From: Pterobdella sp. o SKG-2022 | Lineage: Eukaryota; Annelida; Clitellata; Hirudinida; Piscicolidae | Reading direction: 5' to 3' | NCBI GenBank assembly: GCA_964035795.1 | Contig: OZ038320.1 | Span: 854,553-918,552 of the forward strand | Length of the DNA stretch: 64,000 nt | Part shown: piece by piece, positions 26,438-64,000 of the stretch | Position numbering within the stretch: position 1 is the first letter of the stretch | How the letters are laid out: each line of letters opens with the position of its first letter | Position numbers and translations under genes: made by a program | The notes under the pieces: model-generated | The model's input: only the letters and a program-made list of their open reading frames with translations | Told to the model about the DNA's origin: nothing | The model's database searches: none

Positions 26438-26443
26438 AATAAA
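26438..26443 (+). promoter_or_regulatory. polyadenylation signal of PSA
   Basis: AATAAA 132 nt after the stop codon at 26306, the first canonical hexamer downstream on this strand. Confidence 0.6.
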
Positions 26444-26701
26444 CTAACAAGCCGGTCCTTTTAATGGATCAAATATGATGACACGTTTAAATCTGTTTTT
26501 GTCGTCAATTGGTGCCTGTCTTGCTTCATCGAGGATATAGAACAATTCATAACTATATGATCAATCAGTATTAGTAGAGCAATAGATAAACTTAGGTCGA
26601 GCTCGAAAAAGTTTCTCTCTTCATATAAATTTTCTGCGAGCACCCTATAACTCTCATCAAAAAGCTCAAAAGCAATGAGTTTTGCTTTTTCTTTATCTCA
26701 G

Positions 26702-26778
26702 GTTTGAGCCAGCTTTCCACTCCTCCTGCTCCACCCACCATGAGGACTGACCTCATCAGCCTCCAATACGTACTTAAG
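26702..26778 (+). CDS. orphan exon, possibly arrestin-domain (ARRDC) type
   Basis: A 77-bp segment bounded by a pyrimidine-rich acceptor (CTTTATCTCAG) and a consensus donor (AAG then GTGGGT), open in one frame (phase 1 in, 0 out). It encodes PPAPPTMRTDLISLQYVLK. The pattern, prolines then a short hydrophobic strand ending in Y.LKV, resembles the start of the C-terminal arrestin fold in arrestin-domain-containing proteins (LPPT...LI.v.Y.lkV). No other arrestin exon was found on either side. It may be a duplicated exon, a pseudogene fragment or chance. Confidence 0.3.
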
Positions 26779-26846
26779 GTGGGTTTTCTCAAGTTTAAAA
26801 AATCCAATAGTTCAGAGCCATTGATTAAATTATCAAAATTTAGATT

Positions 26847-27170
26847 TTGAGTTTTGTTGTGAGTAATTTAAACCAGCAAAACGAACTTATCCTACATCGA
26901 TCGAGTACTCCACATATGTATATCTGCCACTTGAAAACATGTGTGCCATTAATGATTTGCATTTGGTGGTGTTTAAATATCGAAAACCCTCTCCAATTTA
27001 TCTTCAATATCTCTCGCAAGCTTCCTAATCGAGATAATGAGTATGAGTTTCAGAAAGATGGAGAACCTTTGCAGCCACTCCACTTGTTTCAAACATCTCC
27101 AGATCTTAGACTTTTTTCATATGTTCAATTGGGTTTTATAAATCAAAGTCTAGAATGGAAAATCCAGTGA
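26847..27170 (+). CDS. unrecognised 107-codon open frame
   Basis: This frame stays open for over 320 bp in AT-rich DNA, with mixed composition (SRKLPNRDNEYEFQKDGEPL, then RLFSYVQLGFINQSLEWKIQ) rather than a homopolymer. No domain was recognised. A CGCAAG/CTTCC junction near 27021 could be an acceptor. It could be an exon, a decayed transposon frame or chance. Confidence 0.2.
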   Translation: MSFVVSNLNQQNELILHRSSTPHMYICHLKTCVPLMICIWWCLNIENPLQFIFNISRKLPNRDNEYEFQKDGEPLQPLHLFQTSPDLRLFSYVQLGFINQSLEWKIQ

Positions 27171-27463
27171 ACTTGTTTGCAAGTAAAAACAACTTGGTCT
27201 TTTTATGTGTTTGCAGAAAACTGTGGAAAGACTGAGTGTAAGATAAAAAAATTGAAATTACTTCACGTTTGTATTTCATGGGCAGAATCTTTGTTTTGTA
27301 GAGAAGGTTTTCAAAAGAGATAATTATGAATACAAGTATATACAGCAGTTGGTTGAATCATAGACTCATTCTTTTCTTATGTTTTTTTTATGTTATCAGA
27401 ATAGTTTAAAAGTATTTTTTTTGTTAGATTTTAACGATAGGATAGCCCAACACAATTTGACAG

Positions 27464-27556
27464 AAGTATGAGGAGTCTGGAAAGAGTTGGTGCTATGGAA
27501 TGAAGTATGGCGGAAAAATTGGTTTTGCAAAGCTCAAAGCAACATTTCCACTCTAG
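27464..27556 (+). CDS. candidate terminal exon, unrecognised
   Basis: After an acceptor-like TTTGACAG, 30 codons run to a TAG with balanced, coding-like composition (SWCYGMKYGGKIGFAKLKAT). No homolog is recognised. It might belong with the open frame at 26847-27170. Support is weak. Confidence 0.2.
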   Translation, partial: KYEESGKSWCYGMKYGGKIGFAKLKATFPL

Positions 27557-27648
27557 TGAAGTACGTATTTAAATTTTGATCTACTTATTGGTATGAAATT
27601 TTCGAAGAAAAAACAATTTTCCGTTTTTGCCTGCGATTCTAAACTGTC

Positions 27649-27800
27649 GGCCCATATAGCTCAGGTGGTAGAGCATTAGACTGATTAGCTAAAGTTACCG
27701 GTTACGATCCCGCGTGGGCCGACAATTAGCACCTGTTTCACAGTTTTTTTTGAGAAAAAGCGCTTTATAAATACTGCATTAAATTGCTTTACAACTACAG
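27649..27800 (+). repeat. tRNA-Ile-derived SINE, copy 1
   Basis: The head (27649-27720) folds like a tRNA: a 7-bp acceptor stem (GGCCCAT with GTGGGCC), a D-arm GCTC/GAGC, an anticodon stem with one mismatch and loop CTGATTA (anticodon GAT, Ile), and B box GGTTACGATCC. The first bases match tRNA-Ile (GGCCCAT.AGCTCAG). It is followed by a non-tRNA body, ACAATTAGCACCTGTTTCAC...AAAGCGCTTTATAAATAC, shared with the copy at 42.2 kb. That shared body makes it a SINE rather than a tRNA gene. There is no variable-arm or CCA evidence of function. Confidence 0.8.
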
Positions 27801-28133
27801 AGACTAGCGAACCTTTTGCTATACATCCTTGTCCATTTTTAACTACAAGATTGATCATTTTTGTTTTCAAAATTTGATTTTTTTATGTTTTCAAGTGATT
27901 TAAAACTCAATATTTCAAGTTTTCTTTTAATTAGCTCTACCACATACCACACATGTCTCCCGATTAATCTTTGCAGACCGTTTCAATGATTTATTTGTAG
28001 TTTGCTCACATTTTTTGCACTTTTAGTCATAACTTCAATAGTTTTTTTTTCAGTTTTTTTTTGCTCATGAGCACTTGAGCATTTCAAACAGTTGGTGTGA
28101 AACAATACTCGGCAAACTTACTCACCATGATTT

Positions 28134-28139
28134 TTTATT
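28134..28139 (-). promoter_or_regulatory. possible polyadenylation signal of the DUF704x-family gene
   Basis: AATAAA on the minus strand, about 620 nt past the stop at 28761. It is plausible but not unique in this AT-rich stretch. Confidence 0.25.
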
Positions 28140-28679
28140 GACAAAATAAATATATTTTCGTTAAAAAACAAAAAACTCGACAAAATATAATAAAAATTTT
28201 ATATTTACAACTTTACAGACTTTAAAAATTCAAAATGATAAAAAAATATAAGTTAGTTTAAAAGTTAATTTTGTGCATCAACTGGGTAATAAAATATTAA
28301 TAAAATTTGCCGCTTTTGAATTCAAAAAAATTTAATTTTTGAAAAAATATTATAAAAGATAGCAATAAAATCGAGATAAAAGTTTTTTGGAAAACCCAAC
28401 AGTATTATAGGGATCAAATCAGCATCACTCGCATTACAAAACTTCAACAGTTTCCAATATTGATGAAATTGCTTGAATAAAGCCCAGTGGAACAATCAAT
28501 TAATTGCTGATGCTTCTAGTCCATAATTCAACGTCGCTTTCAAGTGACTTGAATGCCAACACAGCAGATTAATAACATCTGTTTGAGCAGATAAAAAGAA
28601 TCACACACATACTCACATACAACACAAGACAATAGAGGTGTCACTATGGATAACAAACTGTAGTTTCAAGACAAAACAA

Positions 28680-28735
28680 ACACGATCACAGTGGCGTGAA
28701 CCCCGAGAGTTTACAGACCACACACATGCAACAAA
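28680..28735 (+). repeat. dispersed repeat motif, copy 2
   Basis: ACAGTGGCGTGAACCCC then GAGAGTTTACAGACC matches the motif at 5.7 kb and 42.8 kb with scattered differences. It lies in the presumed 3' UTR of the DUF704x-family gene. Confidence 0.45.
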
Positions 28736-28760
28736 AACGCACTAAATAAGCCTCGAGTGT

Positions 28761-58605
<29,845 letters not shown>

Positions 58606-58773
58606 CTGCGTTCATCATCGTCAGTGATTAGTGGACATTAATGATTAAAACCAAGTTTATGTGAGAAAAATTTCATTAAAAAACACTAAATTTAAAATCG
58701 TGTTTAAATGAGAAAAGTGAAATTGAATGAAATATTCTGTAAAACTGTGTGTACAAAAACTTCTTTCCATGCA

Positions 58774-59002
58774 GCAAATCAACACGGGTTCTTTCACTAG
58801 TTCATCATTAAGCAGTGATCATTCAATGGACGAGAAATTTTTTTCAAATGGCATTATTTTTCCATTCAAAAGTCTTCTGCAACAGTTTTTTGTGAAAAAC
58901 AAAAAACCTGATCTTTTTTTTCAACTCAATCAAATGAAAGATGATGAGGCTAGCTGTGCAGAATACATTACCAAGCTGATAAGTGGGAAGACAAAGAAGT
59001 GA
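58774..59002 (+). CDS. candidate terminal exon on the plus strand, unrecognised
   Basis: After a strong acceptor-like CTTCTTTCCATGCAG, a frame of about 75 codons runs to TGA with mixed, Ser- and Lys-containing composition (QINTGSFTSSSLSSDHSMDE; KDDEASCAEYITKLISGK). No domain is recognised, and no upstream exon was found on this strand. It could be chance. Confidence 0.25.
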
Positions 59003-62000
59003 TGGCTGAGGTTGAATATGACTAATGTGCAAGATAACTACGGGATGAAGCGCTGTTTAGGTAAAATACAAACATATTTTAATGAGAAAAAAAAGCTAAC
59101 ACTTTATGGAAAAAAATGATTTGGAAAGAAAATGTAAATGAAATAGATGGAATTAAAGAATTGTAAAAACTATGTTAAATCGATTGAAAACTGATGGTAG
59201 AGAATCCACTGACGTTTGACAGTAGAGTTAATTTTTATTTGATATAAATTAAATACAGAAGTGGCGTTAAGTTAGTTGTTTTGATTTCAGTTCCGTTACC
59301 ATAACTTTTCAATAAATATTCAACATTCAATATATGTGATGCTAATTCAATATGACAATTGGGGTTGACTATTGGGGTATTTGTGAGCTTAACTGCGTCA
59401 AGTTTGTTAGTCTGCACCATTTATTGGGTTTGTAGGAAACTGCGGAATGACCGTGTGTATTGAATAATGATGAAAACAATAGAAATAGCAATAAAATAAT
59501 GAAAAATAAAATGATAATAAAAGAATAAAAATTATTAATTTTTAAAAAACTGTGGAGCTTAAAGAGCTAAAAGGGGATTCCAAAATTATATTTTTTCATT
59601 AAAACAATGTGATGTCTAAAGTTTTTTGGATGAAACAAGTACTGAAATTTTTGCTATATTTTTAAATATCAATCATAGTTTAGAGGATCTTCCATCCGAG
59701 GTCATCAATATCTTCAATTAGTTTTCAAGATTTATGGACTAAATAATATTCGTTTTGGAAAAATATATTATTTAAATGGATTTAACTTTTTAAAAAATAA
59801 TTCATTTTAATATACAAAATCTTGAGTTTTATGAGCTTCAATAAATTTCAAAATTTCCATCATTTTCTCCACAAATTATCTGAATCTCTTGAAAATCCAT
59901 CACTCTAATTCAGATAAGAGAGGGTGCTTTTCCATCACCCCTCTTGCTTCCAATTGGAGATCAACCTCATGGGAGAGACTTCTGAAATTTTTCCAAGCTC
60001 AACAAGGTGGCACAACTCACCGTTTAAAACATAAAATATCACTGAAAATTTGATTTTTATTAGTTAATTTTTTACTTGTCTTTAGATGCCATCAACAGAA
60101 AACAAACATTCAAGGACTCCAACAAATAGTTGATAAACTTTTTCGATGTATAAATTAAGCATTATCGCCAAGCTTTGCCATTCGGAGCTAAATCCCGAAC
60201 ATCATTCAAATCATTTCTTATCTTCAAGCTCAAAATCCTTCTCAAAAACTCCAGTCCGCTTCTAATTTTATTATTTCTTCTTGCACCAATCATGAACAAC
60301 TTAAGTAGATTGCTTTAACGTGGAAAGATGAGACAAGTTTATTTTAAATTCTATTTGAAAATTTATTGCAGGCATTTTTGCTTTCAGTATGAATTCTCGT
60401 TTTTTTCATGAAATTCCGATTTTTTTATTCGACTTTAATTGGTCCGCAATGAAAAACTTAATTTAGCGTATAAAAACTCCAGGTTTGCAGCAATAAAACG
60501 AAAAATAAAAAGACTATCGGAATCGAGTAAAAATTATAAATTTTATAAAAAATTAAACCAAAATTGATTCTATAAAACTGAATCACAGTACAAAAAATAA
60601 TTAGACTTTTGTTATTCCCGATAACATTATTTATAATTATACTAGTGTTGGTTCACTAAACCTACTTAAATTATTAATATACCTAGTGAATTATTCATAA
60701 TTAATTAATAAAATTAAAATAAATATCAAACTTTGGATGTAGAGTAAAACATTTGCGTGGAGGAGAGTGAAACTGAGACATTGAAAACAGTGTTGTAACC
60801 TGTAAATGATTTGTCGAATCCATGTCAGTTCGATCAAAATGAATCCATTAAAATTATTTTGAATTTATTTCTTTTGATGAATTTCATAGATTACACCAAC
60901 TTTGAGTTTTCAAATTTTTGTGTTCGTGTGAACCGTTAAAATGATTTGCTACTTTATTTCGAAGGGAAATTTGAGGAAATATTTCAAAGGGAGAGAGAAG
61001 GATTAAGTTGTAACGAAGCCATAATGGACTTCTTGTGTGACATAATGCAAGTCTCATTTTCAGGCTTGACAAAGTTTTTTAAAAAAATTACTTTTAATGA
61101 TAGAACGACGATAGAAGCCTAACGTACCATAAAAGTTGCAGATGGTGACGAAATGTAGCAACAAGCATCGGTTTGAAAAAAACATGGTATCTGCTCAACG
61201 CTGCAAACCAAAAATAATGTGAGTTTCATTGAAATGCTGTCTTCTATTGCTTTTTTTGCACATTTCAGAGAACAATTACTTTTGCGAGGTATGTTCAGAT
61301 GAGAAAGAGTAGAAGCGCGATAAACGCTCCATCTCGCTACATAAACTCAATTAAGATAATTTTATTCGATTTCCATATTTAGAAAAAGTTGGCAAAAAAT
61401 TTTTTTTGTAGATTAAGTGAAATGAGTAGAATTTGTAAGAAATTTGCTTGGTGGAATGGTGGTGGCTCTTCATTATATAATCAGTGTCTTCAATTTGATG
61501 GAGAATCTTGAAGATTTGGACTTGAAATCAAATCAAGATGATGCTATGTGAGGTTGAAATAATTGGCTTGAGATCTCATAAAAACTGAAGTGGACTCATG
61601 AAAACAAGCTTTTTCAACGCTGAAGCAATCCCTTCCATCTTTAAAGCAAGGATCATATTTCAATGGGAGATATTTGAAAATTCTTACTGTCCTATAAATT
61701 CAAAATTTTTATAAAAGTCGGAAGCAAAAAGGTCGTTGCCGCAAATTACAAATCTTCAAAAATAGAGGCTGTCTCCTCTTCTGCAATCTTTTATAAATTT
61801 TGGGATGTATAAATACTGAAAAGACTCTAATTTTAAATTCAAAGTTTTTGATTCTGCGTTGAACTTTGTTGATATGAGTATTATTGGTTTCGTACATACT
61901 GTCATCATAACCCAACCAGAAGATTTTTTCGACTGGGATTTATATTTTCTTTTAAACAAACAAAAATTTTGTCAAATTACATAAGTTTTCCATTAAATTT

Positions 62001-64000
62001 TGACGTCTAATCTATCAAAAGGCTTTTAAACGTATGAAACTGGCCAAGAATCTTTTGTCACAAAAAGATAATTCTTGAACCCACCTAATCTTCCATCAAA
62101 TCCCTCATAGCCGCCTAAGTCTCCAAATTAAACATCATAACAAGGCAGTTCCCTGGTGAAGTCTTAACATTAAATTCATATTTTTTACATTCATAAATGG
62201 GTGAAAAAAAATTGCGTTGAAAAAAGGCTAATTTTTCTTCATTTTGAAGCTAATGATTAAATGTGCCGTTTAAACAGATTAACTTCTAAATGCAATTCTT
62301 CAAGCATAAAATAAGTAAATACCATCCATCTTGCACTTTAATTATTTAATTGTTCCAAGCTTCAATTTCTTTGCTTTTAAAAACGTTGAAATTTATTGTA
62401 ATGAAATGAAAAACTATAATAATAAAAATAATGATAATAATAAAAATAAAAAGCGTAGTTACGGGTTCAATTCGAAAGATACAAATTTAAAAGCTCGCGT
62501 ATTTCTCTTTTATTATCGTTTGAGGCTCTAGATATCACGAAAATAACAGAAATAAATAATAATAAGAAATAATAATTATAGAAATGAAAAAAATAACTAA
62601 TATGAGTGATAACTGAATTAGTTAATAATACAAAATGATAAAATAGCTCAAAATAAGGATAAACAAAGCGAATTTTAAATTAATTTGAAACCAGTTATTG
62701 GATTTCATGTTCTCAAAAGGTTTAGTCATCTGCGTTAAAAATTCAAAAAGAATCATTTTTTTGATCTCGCAGTCCAACTTCCTTCGCAGCTCAGGCATGT
62801 TTCCGCTGCGGCCCTTTAATCAGTCAAAATGCATTTAGCTTTCAAGAAATTGATTTTTATATATGAAGATTAATTATGAAAAAGATTATATAATTAGAAA
62901 AAAAAGTAATTTATTTGAAGTTAAATTATGCATTGTTTTTATTATTTTGAAAATGAAATAAAATATCTTTTTCTATCAAATCGGAACTAAAAATTATGTT
63001 TGTGAGGCAAAAAAAGAAATACTTTCTTGAAATTAAAAACAAAAAATCATGAAACATAAATAAATACAACAAATAACTAAGACACTTGATGGAATAGATA
63101 TAAGAAAAAAAGAAAAATTTGAAGAATTTATAAAAAATATCATTCCAATACATCATGTTTCAAAGCTATTATAGCCAAAACTCAGAGGTTTTACAAAATT
63201 ATTCTCAATTTTCTTTGTAAAACGTCGATTTTTTTGAGATAATTCATTTTAGTTATATTTTTTCTAGACTGTGTCTTTGTGGAGAAATTTTTGAGATTTT
63301 TAGGAAATATTTTCTATCTTGTGAAATCTGTATTTCTTCAAAGTTTTTCACACGTTGGGAGATTTCAAAACACAATTGTTGTCAAAATATTATTTTTTTA
63401 AATTAAAAACTTCAAAATTTCCCATTTCCGAAATGTTTGTTCCAACCCATAGTTATTATACATTCAAATATTTTCTCGAAGTTTCTTTCCGAATATCGCT
63501 CTACCACTTGCAGCTCACAACAAACACACAATGGAATATTTCATAGACTTGTTGTCTCATAGAAACAAGAACTCTGATATGACTTTGTATTGATCATTTG
63601 ATTCTGCAGATAATACATCCTTAAGCAAAACATCACCAGAGATCTTGAAAACATTGGTTACTATCAATATTTCGAGAGAGTAGCAAATTACAGAGTAAAA
63701 AATCAAGAATTTAAAAATTATTTCATCAACAGCTCTTATCGCCCAAGGTTTATTTGAATGCAGATTCTTGAAGTTGCTTCTGAATTGAATCAGCTTCTTT
63801 TGCTCACGTGTTGTGTTATATTGTTTCAGGGTACTATATTTTATTGTTTTTTCATAATTATTTTTTTGTTGTTGTTTTGCTAATCATATTATTTTTTGTT
63901 TTTGTGTTGAATTGTTTCTGTAGTTATAGTGTTTCTTGGTATCGCATTGTATTTTGAGCGGCAAATTAAATCAACTGAGCGCATTACACTGGATGCATTT
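59003..64000. other. AT-rich tail of the window, no confident gene
   Basis: Only one exon-like segment (61128-61200) and one GC-richer island (about 62765-62820) stand out. The first exon(s) of the minus-strand DUF704x-family gene should lie here or beyond the right edge, but none could be fixed. Confidence 0.4.
61128..61200 (-). CDS. possible upstream exon of the DUF704x-family gene
   Basis: A 73-bp minus-strand segment between a strong acceptor (TTTTTGGTTTGCAG) and a consensus donor (TATG then GTACGT). One frame reads VEQIPCFFQTDACCYISSPS, then ATFM, with a CC pair near where the family has CYRC. Its end phase (0) does not join the next exon (phase 1), so another exon would have to lie between 58.6 and 61.1 kb. 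Confidence 0.25.

Noticed and set aside
27649..27720. Functional tRNA-Ile gene
   Set aside because: The cloverleaf is nearly complete, but it has an anticodon-stem mismatch and an altered T-arm (GGTTACGATCC), and it shares its downstream body with another copy. A SINE explains it better.
60017..60037. 21-bp minus-strand microexon between AG and GTGAGT
   Set aside because: The splice signals are good, but its phases cannot be made to join both the 61.2-kb candidate and the 58605 exon, and 21 bp gives no homology.

Overview
This is a window of an AT-rich eukaryotic nuclear genome. It looks like a bilaterian invertebrate, plausibly a lophotrochozoan/spiralian; that placement is inferred, because no marker here decides the phylum. 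The evidence is small exons joined by GT-AG introns with matching phases, AATAAA-type polyadenylation signals, long (CA)n, (TTA)n and (GAT)n microsatellites, tRNA-derived SINEs, a decayed LINE and animal-specific genes. I see no bacterial or viral gene set, no rRNA and no CRISPR array.

Layout. (1) Bases 48-2078, + strand: the 3' two thirds of a SPATA17-like IQ-motif protein; its 5' part lies left of the window. (2) 2079-8481: mostly simple repeats, with a degraded tRNA-like SINE head near 7.2 kb. (3) 8482-10160, - strand: a complete three-exon NK2-class homeobox gene of the Nkx2.1/scarecrow type, 437 aa. (4) 10161-19084: repeats and a broken LINE reverse transcriptase near 16.6-17.2 kb. (5) 19085-19707, - strand: two phase-compatible exons of an unrecognised gene, head to head with (6) 19978-26306, + strand: a complete 23-exon puromycin-sensitive aminopeptidase (NPEPPS/PSA, M1 family), 869 aa, with all splice phases resolved and one GC-AG intron. 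(7) 26.7-27.6 kb: orphan exon-like segments, then a tRNA-Ile-derived SINE. (8) 28761-58605, - strand: eleven exons of a large gene (at least 569 codons here) for a cysteine-rich, membrane-anchored extracellular protein. It resembles the uncharacterised protostome family carrying DUF7042/7043/7044/7045-type domains. Its introns reach 11.4 kb and contain SINEs, minisatellites, a long fold-back palindrome and a MITE-like element. The 5' end was not found. (9) 58606-64000: AT-rich sequence with two weak exon candidates.

The genes do not form a pathway; this is an ordinary animal gene neighbourhood. SPATA17 is associated with ciliated and sperm cells, Nkx2.1 is a developmental transcription factor, PSA is a cytosolic peptidase, and the last gene is a surface protein of unknown role. 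I found no convincing undescribed multi-gene system. The most interesting items are the reconstructed DUF704x-family gene, the near-perfect 92-bp-arm fold-back flanked by 16-bp direct repeats, the 21-bp minisatellite that stays open on both strands, and the tRNA-Ile SINE family.
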